Assembly: GCA_026984335.1 (NCBI GenBank)
Contig: JALSSK010000407.1
Coordinates: forward strand, 1-39,793
Origin: Rhodothermales bacterium
Lineage (GTDB): Bacteria > Bacteroidota > Rhodothermia > Rhodothermales > ISCAR-4553
DNA: 39,793 nucleotides
Reading direction: 5' to 3'
This document shows positions 16,333 through 24,046 of this stretch, one piece after another. Every line of letters starts with the position of its first letter. Position 1 is the stretch's first letter. The notes beneath the pieces are model-generated. The model worked only from the letters and a program-made list of their open reading frames with translations. It was not told the origin of the DNA and ran no database searches. The position numbers were made by a program, and so were the translations under genes.

Positions 16333-16659
16333 ATGAGCGAACCTCCGAAACGATTCCTCCGGTTCCTCGCGAAACACAAATACGTGGGCGAGGTCTATCA
16401 GGCGCTCGGCGAAGCCACGACGCAGGGCGGGCCGCCCGGTCCGAAGGAGGTCGCCCTCGTCAAGGTTGGGATCGCCGCGGGAATGCGCCACGAAGGGGCC
16501 GTGCACGCGCATGCCCGCCAGGCGTCGGCCGCCGGGTGCACGCCGGAGGAGATCCGCCACGCCGTCGTGCCGGCGACCACCACACTCGGCTTCCCGAGCA
16601 TGATGGCGGCCTACGGCTGGGTGGACGACGTGCTGAAATCCGAGAGGGCGCGCCAGTGA
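16333..16659 (+). CDS. Carboxymuconolactone-decarboxylase/AhpD-like protein lacking the CxxC
   Basis: The 108-residue all-helical protein shows the CMD pattern: early helix with FLRFLAKH, PKEVALVKVGIA, then the HARQA helix and a hydrophobic TTTLGFPSMMAAYGW. AhpD-type members carry CxxC before a conserved His; here the same place reads RHEGAVHAHAR, with no Cys at all, so peroxide reduction by a thiol cycle is not expected. Its stop overlaps the GTG of the response regulator (GTGA), so the two are co-translated, and ChrA follows. A role in chromate stress is inferred from context only. No Shine-Dalgarno is visible. Confidence 0.75.
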   Translation: MSEPPKRFLRFLAKHKYVGEVYQALGEATTQGGPPGPKEVALVKVGIAAGMRHEGAVHAHARQASAAGCTPEEIRHAVVPATTTLGFPSMMAAYGWVDDVLKSERARQ

Positions 16660-17327
16660 AACGTGCGTTGATCATCGACAACCACCCGCTTTCCCGCAAA
16701 GGGCTCGCGGCCATCATGGAGGAGGAGGGGCTCTCCGTCGTCGGGGCCGTGGGGACGGCTGAAGAAGCCTGGACGATCCTGAACGATCAGGTCCCGGACC
16801 TCCTCGTGGTGGACATCAAGCTGCCCGATGAGAAGGGGCCGGCGTTCGTCCATCGACTGCGAGAGGTTGCCCCGGAGACGCCCATTCTCGTTTTCACGGA
16901 GGACACGAGTTGCCTGACGGCGCTCTTCCGCGGAGGCGTTCGCGGCTTCGTGCTCAAACGGGGAGCGCGTGTGGAAGAAGAGCTCGTCGAGGGCTTCCGC
17001 GCCGCGCTTGCGGGGAAATTCTACGCGAGCCCGGACGTGTGCGGAGAGATCCTCGCCGCGCTTGCCGAGGGGCAGACGTTCGGCGTCGTGGAGCGCTTGA
17101 GCCGCCGCGAGCGGGAGGTCTTCGAAGGGCTCGGCCGGGGGATGCGCCTCCGTGAGATTGCCGAACGGCTGGGCTTGTCCTCCAAAACCATCGATACGTT
17201 CTTGCGCCGCATCAAGGCGAAGGTGGGGCTTCAGGACAACGCGGAAATCCGGCGGCTGGCGGCGCGGTGGGTGGAGGAGCACGGGGCGTGCGCGTTCGAG
17301 CAAGACCCCGGAAACGGTGATTCATGA
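16656..17327 (+). CDS. NarL/FixJ-family response regulator, GTG start
   Basis: The 223-residue protein has a receiver domain (1-120) with the phospho-acceptor Asp in LLVVDIKLPDEKG, a Thr in FTEDT and a Lys in VLKRG. A LuxR-type helix-turn-helix follows (LSRREREVFEGLGRGMRLREIAERL is split around the turn). The acidic pair at the start of the receiver is Asp-Asn (IIDNHPLS) rather than Asp-Asp, which may weaken Mg binding. The GTG overlaps the stop of the CMD-like gene, and its own stop overlaps the chrA start (ATGA). No histidine kinase is adjacent; the orphan kinase at 27.1 kb is one candidate partner, which is speculative. Confidence 0.88.
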   Translation: MKRALIIDNHPLSRKGLAAIMEEEGLSVVGAVGTAEEAWTILNDQVPDLLVVDIKLPDEKGPAFVHRLREVAPETPILVFTEDTSCLTALFRGGVRGFVLKRGARVEEELVEGFRAALAGKFYASPDVCGEILAALAEGQTFGVVERLSRREREVFEGLGRGMRLREIAERLGLSSKTIDTFLRRIKAKVGLQDNAEIRRLAARWVEEHGACAFEQDPGNGDS

Positions 17328-18550
17328 AAAAAGACCTCCCGAAGTCCGGCTCTTCGATCGCATCCGCCGTTGCCGCTTCGCCCGGGATGGCGGGCTTGTT
17401 CTCCACCTTTACGATGATCGGGCTGACGTCGTACGGGATGGCGATCCTCCAGAATCTGAAGACCATCCCGGTTCGGAAAGGCTGGCTGACGGTGGAGGAG
17501 TTGGAGGAGGGGTTGGGACTGGTGCAACTCTATCCCGGCCCCATCATGATCGACCTCGTGGCCTACATCGGCTATCGGAAGCGGGGGATCGGAGGGGCGT
17601 TGGTCTCGGTGGCAGGCTTCATCTTGCCGTCGCTGGCGTTGATGCTGGCGCTTTCGTGGGCGTATTTCCGGTACGGCTCCGCGCCTCATCTGCAGAGCGT
17701 GATGCTGGGGCTCAATGCGATGGTGGTGGCGGTGGTGCTGAACGTCACGCTCGATTTCGGGGCGCGCAACCTGAAGGGGCCGCTCGATGCCACGCTGGCG
17801 CTGTTGGCCTTCGGGTTCGGCGTGATGGGCGGCAACATGATCTGGGCCATCGGGATCGGGCTCATCGTGGGAGCCTGGGTCCGGCGGGCCGAGCCGACGG
17901 GCATCGAGAAGACGGAGCAACCGTTCTCGTGGCGGCGGGTGTGGCGGGCGGCGTTGCCGGGGCTCGTGGTGATCGTTTGGGCGGTATACGCGGCGCTCAC
18001 GCCCGGCACGCTCCATGCGCTCAATGCCGGCCTATTAAAGGTCGGAGCGGTGGCCTTCGGCAACGGCATGACGATCCTTCCTCTCCTCCAACAAGACGTT
18101 GTCGATGTACACGGCTGGTTGACGCCGCAGGAACTGGCCTCAGGCGTGGCGTTCGGGCAGATCACACCGGGGCCGTTCCTCATCACGGCGACGTTCATCG
18201 GGTTCAAACTGGGCGGATGGGTCGGTGCGCTGGTTGCGACGGCCGCCATCTTCGCGCCGAGCTTTGCAATGACGATGGTCTTCAGCGAGGTCTTCGTCCA
18301 CGTCCGTCATCTGGGAACGGTGCGGGGCGCCCTCCGGGGGATCATGGCCGTCTTCGTTGGTCTGCTGGCCACCGTGGTGCTGAGTCTGGGGCGTCACACG
18401 TTCGTGCTCCCGGAAGCGTTCGTGCCGGGAGGCGCGGCGCTGGTGCTGGTGCGCTATTACAAATGGGATCTCCTGCGGGTCTTCGGCCTCGGCGTGGCGC
18501 TCTGGATCGCCTACCTCGCCTGGCTCGGGTGGCCCGCGTCGCTTGCGTAG
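17324..18550 (+). CDS. chrA: Chromate transporter ChrA, two-domain form
   Basis: The 408-residue inner-membrane protein has two homologous halves, each with the chromate-transport signature: GLVQLYPGPIMIDLVAYIGY in the first and FGQITPGPFLITATFIGFK in the second. Each half carries about six TM segments. This is the long (LCHR) form that expels chromate in proteobacteria; some members carry other oxyanions. It starts on the stop of the response regulator, so it is the output of the CMD-regulator-ChrA operon. Length is normal. No ChrB-type regulator is present; the NarL-type protein takes that place. Confidence 0.9.
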   Translation: MKKDLPKSGSSIASAVAASPGMAGLFSTFTMIGLTSYGMAILQNLKTIPVRKGWLTVEELEEGLGLVQLYPGPIMIDLVAYIGYRKRGIGGALVSVAGFILPSLALMLALSWAYFRYGSAPHLQSVMLGLNAMVVAVVLNVTLDFGARNLKGPLDATLALLAFGFGVMGGNMIWAIGIGLIVGAWVRRAEPTGIEKTEQPFSWRRVWRAALPGLVVIVWAVYAALTPGTLHALNAGLLKVGAVAFGNGMTILPLLQQDVVDVHGWLTPQELASGVAFGQITPGPFLITATFIGFKLGGWVGALVATAAIFAPSFAMTMVFSEVFVHVRHLGTVRGALRGIMAVFVGLLATVVLSLGRHTFVLPEAFVPGGAALVLVRYYKWDLLRVFGLGVALWIAYLAWLGWPASLA

Positions 18551-18589
18551 GCGGCCTCCGGAAGCTCCCCGCTCGCGCTCCGGCAAAGG

Positions 18590-19495
18590 CTATTCTTCCG
18601 GGACCACCCGGACCACGAGCACGAGGCTGTTCACGGCGCGCATGACCTTCTCGGCGACGCTCCCCAGCAAAAACCGCTTCCATCCCGTGCGCCCGTGCGA
18701 GGCCATCACCACGAGGTCCTCGTCGTGTTCGGCGGCGAAGTCTACGATCACCTCGGCGGGGTAGCCGCTCGCGAGGTGCAGGTCGCTCGCGAGGTCAGGG
18801 ACGGCAGCCGCTTCGAGCAATTGCGCCATCTGCGCTTCGGCCCTTTCCTTGAGGGTCTCGCGGTCCACCGGCGGAGTTGCGTATTCCAGGCCGTACTCGG
18901 CGAGAGGCAGGGTTTCCTTGACCACGTGGAGGAGGTCCAGGTGAGCGCCGAAGCCGGCGGCGAGGGTCGCAGCCCATGCCACGGCGATGCGGCTGTGGGG
19001 CGAGAGGTCGACCGGAGCGAGCACGCGGTCGACTTCAGGCATGCCTTCGCCGGGACGGACGAGGAGCACGGGACGCGTGGCCGTGTGCGCCACCTCCTCG
19101 GCCACGCTGCCGAGCAGGAGGTGCTTCACACCGCGCACGCCATGCGTGCCCATCACGATCAGGTCGAAGTCGAACTCCCGGGCATACGCCTCGATAGTCG
19201 GGGCGACGGCGCTGCCGAAACGCGCCTCGTAATCGGCGGGGACACCCTCGGTGTCGTGCTCGGCCAGGAGCCTGGCAAGCCGGTCGGTGACGACTTTCCG
19301 GGGGGTCTCATGCAGCACCCGCTCTTCGGGCATGAGGCTAAGTGGTCCCCAGGCGTCGGCCTCGAGCGTGCCCATCACGTGGAGGAGCCGCACCTCGGCC
19401 CCGTGTTGACGGGCCAGGCCGAAAGCAAGGGTCAGCGCCCGGTCGGCCGTCTCGGAAAAGTCGGTGGGGACGAGGATTTTCTTGATCTGAATCAT
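18590..19495 (-). CDS. Tandem universal stress protein (two UspA domains)
   Basis: The 301-residue cytoplasmic protein has two UspA domains (about 1-145 and 150-300). Both end in an ATP-binding pattern G-x2-G-x9-G-S: GTHGVRGVKHLLLGS in the first and SHGRTGWKRFLLGS in the second. ATP binding is therefore likely in at least the first domain. Tandem Usps respond to starvation, oxygen or membrane stress. The start MIQIKKILVPTDF overlaps the stop of the upstream M50 protease gene (ATGA), which is coupled. The ORF track extends it far upstream through the protease in another frame; that part is not real. Confidence 0.9.
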   Translation of the reverse strand: MIQIKKILVPTDFSETADRALTLAFGLARQHGAEVRLLHVMGTLEADAWGPLSLMPEERVLHETPRKVVTDRLARLLAEHDTEGVPADYEARFGSAVAPTIEAYAREFDFDLIVMGTHGVRGVKHLLLGSVAEEVAHTATRPVLLVRPGEGMPEVDRVLAPVDLSPHSRIAVAWAATLAAGFGAHLDLLHVVKETLPLAEYGLEYATPPVDRETLKERAEAQMAQLLEAAAVPDLASDLHLASGYPAEVIVDFAAEHDEDLVVMASHGRTGWKRFLLGSVAEKVMRAVNSLVLVVRVVPEE

Positions 19496-20616
19496 GGTCT
19501 CAGCGGGGTCAGTTCCGTCAGGGTGCGCAGATAATTGATGACGTCGTCGCGGCTGAGCAGGCCGACGAGCCGCCCGTCCTCGAGCACCGGCAGTTGATTG
19601 ACGCCGTCGCGGTCCATCTCCTGCAGGGCCGACCAGAGCTCGGCGTCCGGACGGGTCGTCCTGAGGTCGTCGAGCGGGATCATGGCTTCGGCGGCGGCGG
19701 TCTCGGGCCAGGCTTCCCGGGGCACGTGCTTGATGCGGTCGAGCGTCAGCAGACCCACGATTTGCCCGCCCCGTTCGACGATGAGCGCGCGTTGCCCGCC
19801 GCCGAGGATATGCGTGTGGACCACCTCTTCGAGCGGGGTGGCGGCGTCGATCGCGGCATAGTGGCGGCTCATGGCCTCGGAGACCCGGTGGCCGGAGAGC
19901 AGGGTCTGGATACGCTGTTGCTGGATCTGCCCGACGGCGGCGCTTTCGAGGAACCATCCGATGAAGGCGATCCACAGGCCGTCGAAGAGGTCGCCCAGGA
20001 GGAGGAACCACACGCCGATCATGATGAAGAAGTAGCCGAAGAAACGGCCCGCGTTGCCGGCGGTGGCGGTGGCGCGGCGGAAGTCCTTCGTGCGCGCCCA
20101 CACGAGCGCCCGGAACACACGCCCGCCGTCGAGCGGGAAACCCGGCACGAGGTTGAACACGGCCAGCACGAAGTTGATCAACGCGAGGTATTGGAACACG
20201 GCCAGCACCGGTTCCTTTCCGGCCGCGAGCGGCTCGAGCACGAAGAAAAGTCCCGCCAGCGCAAAGCTCACGAGCGGCCCGGCCAGCGCAACCCAGAATT
20301 CCACCTTCGCGTTGGGCGGCTCCGTCGTGATCTCGGACACGCCGCCGAAGATGAAGAGCGTGATGCTCCGGACCTTGAGCCGGTAATGACGCGCCATGAG
20401 CGAATGGCCGAACTCGTGCAGCAGCACGCTCACGAAAAGCATAATCGTCGTCGCCGCGCCCGTCACCCAGTACAGGTAAGGAGGCCAGTCACTATATTTG
20501 AGCGGGAAGTACCCGACCGCGAGCATCCACGTGAAGAGGATGAAGACGAGGAACCATGAATAGTCGAGTCCGACCGGGATGCCGAACATGCGACCCAACG
20601 GGATCTTGTTTCGCAC
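19492..20616 (-). CDS. Site-2-protease-like (M50) metalloprotease with two CBS domains
   Basis: The 374-residue membrane protease has its zinc site in LLHEFGHS (His67, Glu68, His71) and the second ligand motif NLVPGFPLDGGR. It has about six TM segments, then a CBS pair (about 240-370) ending DGRLVGLLSRDDVINYL. This is the CBS-containing S2P class found in bacteria and archaea; CBS domains usually sense adenine nucleotides. It may cleave a membrane-bound anti-sigma factor or regulator, but no such target is visible here. It is coupled to the downstream Usp gene, which also binds ATP, so the pair may form an energy-stress module. Confidence 0.9.
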   Translation of the reverse strand: MRNKIPLGRMFGIPVGLDYSWFLVFILFTWMLAVGYFPLKYSDWPPYLYWVTGAATTIMLFVSVLLHEFGHSLMARHYRLKVRSITLFIFGGVSEITTEPPNAKVEFWVALAGPLVSFALAGLFFVLEPLAAGKEPVLAVFQYLALINFVLAVFNLVPGFPLDGGRVFRALVWARTKDFRRATATAGNAGRFFGYFFIMIGVWFLLLGDLFDGLWIAFIGWFLESAAVGQIQQQRIQTLLSGHRVSEAMSRHYAAIDAATPLEEVVHTHILGGGQRALIVERGGQIVGLLTLDRIKHVPREAWPETAAAEAMIPLDDLRTTRPDAELWSALQEMDRDGVNQLPVLEDGRLVGLLSRDDVINYLRTLTELTPLRP

Positions 20617-20751
20617 CGTGAGCCCTCCATATGATGGGATGTGCGGGAAGGTTACGGACGATTGAGCGCTAAGGCAACCCTCGTCCGGTGCGCGCGACTA
20701 CGGCTGTGAGGACCTTCCTACCGATCCTTTTGGCCCCGACCCACTGAGACC

Positions 20752-21882
20752 ATGGAGCAGAAAATCGACCGGAAACGGTACCTGGCCAACATGCAGGATG
20801 AGATCGACAGCGCGATGCTCTATCGCACGTTCGCCGAGATCGAGACCGACGAGCGACTGGCGGAGGTCTACCGGCGGCTGGCGGAGGTGGAGGAGCGGCA
20901 CGCGCGGTTCTGGGAGGAGCAGCTTCGGAAGGCGGGCGAGGCCGTTCCCACGACGCGCCCGAGCCGCCGCGCGCGAACGCTGGCGTGGCTGGCCCGGCGC
21001 TTCGGGCCGTCGTTCGTGCTGCCGACGATCACGGCGCTCGAAGCCTCGGACAGCGCCGACTACCTCCAACAGCCGGAGTCGCGGGATACGTCGTTGCCCG
21101 CAGATGAACGGTCGCACCAGCGCATCTTGCAGGCCATCGAGGGCAGCGTGCCGGGCGGGCTGGAGGGCTCGGCGGTGGCGCGCCTGGAAGGGCGACACCG
21201 GGCCATCGGAGGCAACGCGCTCCGCGCCGCCGTGCTCGGAGCCAACGACGGCCTCGTCTCGAACCTGAGCCTCGTCATGGGCGTGGCCGGGGCGGAACTC
21301 TCGAACCAGGCCATCCTCATCACCGGCCTGGCCGGTCTGCTCGCCGGCGCGATCTCGATGTCGCTCGGCGAATGGCTTTCCGTGCAAAGCTCACGCGAGC
21401 TCTACGAGCATCAGATCGCCATCGAAGGGGAGGAGCTTCGGACGAACCCCGAGGAAGAGGAGCTCGAACTGGCGCTCATCTATCAGGCCAAGGGGCTCTC
21501 GGAAGAGGAAGCGCGCAAGATGGCGAAGGAACTCATCCGGAGCGAGGACAAGGCGCTCGACACGCTCGCCCGCGAAGAACTCGGCATCGACCCGGAGGAA
21601 CTCGGCGGCTCGGCGTGGGAGGCGGCGGGGATGTCGTTCGTCCTCTTCTCCCTCGGCGCGATCTTCCCGGTGGCCCCGTTTGCGTTCACGTCGGGATATA
21701 CCGCCGTGGCGGCCAGCCTGGCGATGAGCGGCGCGGCGCTCTTCGGCATCGGCGCGGCCATCACGCTCATGACCGGGCGCGGCGTGCTCTTTTCCGGGTT
21801 GCGGCAGATGGCCTTCGGCCTGGCCGCCGCCGCCGTCACGTACGGCATCGGCTGGGTGATGGGCGTCTCCATCGCCGGGTAA
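20752..21882 (+). CDS. mbfA: Ferritin-like/VIT1 fusion iron transporter (MbfA type)
   Basis: The 376-residue protein has an N-terminal ferritin-like (rubrerythrin-type) four-helix domain, residues 1-140, with Glu-rich metal ligands (MQDEIDSAMLYRTFAEIE, then EVEERHARFWEE). A VIT1/CCC1 transporter domain follows (about 150-376), starting LGANDGLVSNLSLVMGVAGA. MbfA proteins of this build export Fe(II) from the cytoplasm and protect against peroxide. The VIT half has five TM segments as expected. Divergent from the M50 gene with a 135-bp gap. No Irr or Fur box is clear in that gap. Confidence 0.87.
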   Translation: MEQKIDRKRYLANMQDEIDSAMLYRTFAEIETDERLAEVYRRLAEVEERHARFWEEQLRKAGEAVPTTRPSRRARTLAWLARRFGPSFVLPTITALEASDSADYLQQPESRDTSLPADERSHQRILQAIEGSVPGGLEGSAVARLEGRHRAIGGNALRAAVLGANDGLVSNLSLVMGVAGAELSNQAILITGLAGLLAGAISMSLGEWLSVQSSRELYEHQIAIEGEELRTNPEEEELELALIYQAKGLSEEEARKMAKELIRSEDKALDTLAREELGIDPEELGGSAWEAAGMSFVLFSLGAIFPVAPFAFTSGYTAVAASLAMSGAALFGIGAAITLMTGRGVLFSGLRQMAFGLAAAAVTYGIGWVMGVSIAG

Positions 21883-21935
21883 GACTGATTCGTGTCCCCG
21901 AAATGCAATGATTGCCGGGAGGCTCCGGAATTGTC

Positions 21936-22541
21936 ATGCACGAACTGATACAGGCGCTTGCAGCCCTCTTCGCCATCGCCAACCCTATCGGAGCGGCTCC
22001 CGTGTATCTGGGGCTGACGGCGGAGATGGACCGGCGGGACCGGATGCGCGGGGCGGCGCGGGCCTCGGTGGCGGTCTTCGTCATCCTGGCCGTCTCGGCG
22101 GTGGGAGGCAACTGGGTGCTGAGCGCGTTCGGCATCTCGTTCGCCGCCTTCCGCGCGGCGGGCGGGCTGGTCATTCTCCTCATGGGGCTGGAGATGCTCG
22201 CCGGGAGCCGGACGCGCGCGCAGCGGGATCCCGGCCAGGGCGCGCCGAAAGACGACCCCGTCATCGTGCCTTTCGCCATGCCGATGATTGCCGGGCCGGG
22301 CGCCATCACCACGGTCATCACGCTGACGGCAAGGGGACCGGGGTGGAAAGTCCCGGTCCTCGGCGCGGTCGCGGTGCTGGCCGGGTCGCTGTTCGTATGG
22401 CTGTGGGCCACGGTGAAGCTGGGCGCGCGCATCGGCAAACACGGGCACGGCATCCTGCTGCGCTTCCTCGGCCTCATCCTCGTGGCGATGGGCGCGCAGT
22501 TCCTGCTCACGGGGCTGAAAACGTTTCTGGCCGCGGGATGA
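21936..22541 (+). CDS. MarC/NAAT family membrane protein
   Basis: The 201-residue protein has six TM segments and both MarC signatures, FAIANPIGAAPVYL near the N-terminus and MPMIAGPGAITTVI in the middle. The family (UPF0056) was once linked to multiple antibiotic resistance, but that has been withdrawn; some members transport small neutral amino acids. I choose ATG 21936 over the TTG at 21912 because a GGGAGG stretch lies just upstream. The gap to the ferritin-VIT gene is 53 bp and to the APC permease 31 bp, so the three may be one transcript. Confidence 0.85.
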   Translation: MHELIQALAALFAIANPIGAAPVYLGLTAEMDRRDRMRGAARASVAVFVILAVSAVGGNWVLSAFGISFAAFRAAGGLVILLMGLEMLAGSRTRAQRDPGQGAPKDDPVIVPFAMPMIAGPGAITTVITLTARGPGWKVPVLGAVAVLAGSLFVWLWATVKLGARIGKHGHGILLRFLGLILVAMGAQFLLTGLKTFLAAG

Positions 22542-22572
22542 ACCCTGCTTCTTTCACACAACTCCCGAACCC

Positions 22573-23913
22573 ATGAATGTCCGAAAACCTGCCGCACGCA
22601 CTCACAAAAGGAGCGATGCGAAAAAAGATGGAGGGGCGCTGGGGCTGAAGGAACTCATCGCCATGGGGGTGGGCGGCATGATCGGCGGCGGCATCTTCTC
22701 CGTGCTCGGGCTGGCCGTGAGCATCAGCGGCCACGCCGCGCCCCTCGCCTTCGCCATCGGCGGCATCGTCGCCCTCACGGCGGGCTACTCGTACGTCAAG
22801 CTGGCGCTGGCCTACCGCGACGACGGCGCGAGCTTCACGTACCTCGAACGCGCCTTTCCCCGGCAGCCGAACGTCGCGGGCGTCGTCGGCTGGACGGTCA
22901 TCATCGGATACATCGGCACGCTCGCGCTCTACGCGTTCACCTTTGGCGCGTACGGAGCGGAACTGTTCAACATGGGCGGCGCGGCGAACGTGCGGATGGT
23001 CCTCTCGGCGAGCATCATCCTGTTCTTCATGCTCGTCAACCTGATGGGGACAAAGGCGAGCGGTGACGCCGAGGACCTCGTCGTCTATACGAAGATCATC
23101 CTGCTCACCCTGCTGGGCATCGCGGGACTGAGCACGGTCAGGCATGCCAACCTGTTTCCGGTGTTCGACAAGGGCGTCACCTCGGTTTTCATGGCGGGCG
23201 CGCTGATTTTCGTCGCATATGAGGGGTTTCAGCTCATCACGAACGCCGTCACGGAGACCCGCGATCCGGAGAAGAACATTCCGCGCGGCATCTATGGAGC
23301 GGTCGGGATCGTGGCGTTCATCTACGTGACGCTGGCGATCGTGGGCGTGGGGAGCCTTCCGCTGGCTCAGCTCGTGGCGGCGAAGGAATACGCGCTGGCG
23401 GTGGCGGCGGAGCCGGCGCTGGGCAATGCCGGGCGGGTGCTGGTGGCCATTGCCGCCCTCCTGGCGACGGCCTCGGCCATCAATGCGACCATGTTCGGCG
23501 CGGCGCGGATGATGGCGGAGATGACCCGCTCGAAAAAGATGCCGCACGCCTTCTCGTTCCGGAACCGCGTGAACGTGCCGTGGGTGGCCGTGGTGGCGCT
23601 GACGGCCTTTGCGCTGGCGCTGACGCTCCTCGGCGGGCTCGAACTCATCGCCTCGTTTTCGAGCATGACGTTCCTGCTCGTCTCCATCGGCGTCTCGGTG
23701 GCGAACATCCGGCTGCGCAGGCAGACCCACAGCAAGATCGGCCTGATCCTGCCCGGCTTCGTGCTGATGCTGGCGACGGTCACTACGCTGGTCTATTATC
23801 TCTGGCACACCGCCCGTCCCACGCTCTTGTGGATCCTCGGCATGTACGCGACGGTCTTCATCATGGAGTTCGTCTTCAGCAGGCGCGGGCTGCTCTTCAG
23901 GCATGGCGGATAG
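22573..23913 (+). CDS. APC-superfamily amino-acid permease
   Basis: The 446-residue protein has about 12 TM segments and a charged N-terminal tail. TM1 has the unwound-helix signature GVGGMIGGGIFSVLG that binds the substrate amino and carboxyl groups, and TM6 has LIFVAYEGFQLITNAVTET. This fits amino-acid/polyamine/organocation transporters; the substrate cannot be deduced. It is the third gene of a run after ferritin-VIT and MarC, and convergent with the proton ATPase (133-bp gap). No link to metals is evident. Confidence 0.85.
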   Translation: MNVRKPAARTHKRSDAKKDGGALGLKELIAMGVGGMIGGGIFSVLGLAVSISGHAAPLAFAIGGIVALTAGYSYVKLALAYRDDGASFTYLERAFPRQPNVAGVVGWTVIIGYIGTLALYAFTFGAYGAELFNMGGAANVRMVLSASIILFFMLVNLMGTKASGDAEDLVVYTKIILLTLLGIAGLSTVRHANLFPVFDKGVTSVFMAGALIFVAYEGFQLITNAVTETRDPEKNIPRGIYGAVGIVAFIYVTLAIVGVGSLPLAQLVAAKEYALAVAAEPALGNAGRVLVAIAALLATASAINATMFGAARMMAEMTRSKKMPHAFSFRNRVNVPWVAVVALTAFALALTLLGGLELIASFSSMTFLLVSIGVSVANIRLRRQTHSKIGLILPGFVLMLATVTTLVYYLWHTARPTLLWILGMYATVFIMEFVFSRRGLLFRHGG

Positions 23914-24046
23914 GCGCGCCGAGGCGCAAGGGGCCGCGCGTTCCGCAGCGAGGGAAGGCGTCCGGCAAAGAGGCGAAGGCCCACGGAGCGGGGCCCCACG
24001 CCGATCGCCCTTGCCCTCGGAAAGAAGCGATCCCCGGCAGGCGCGT

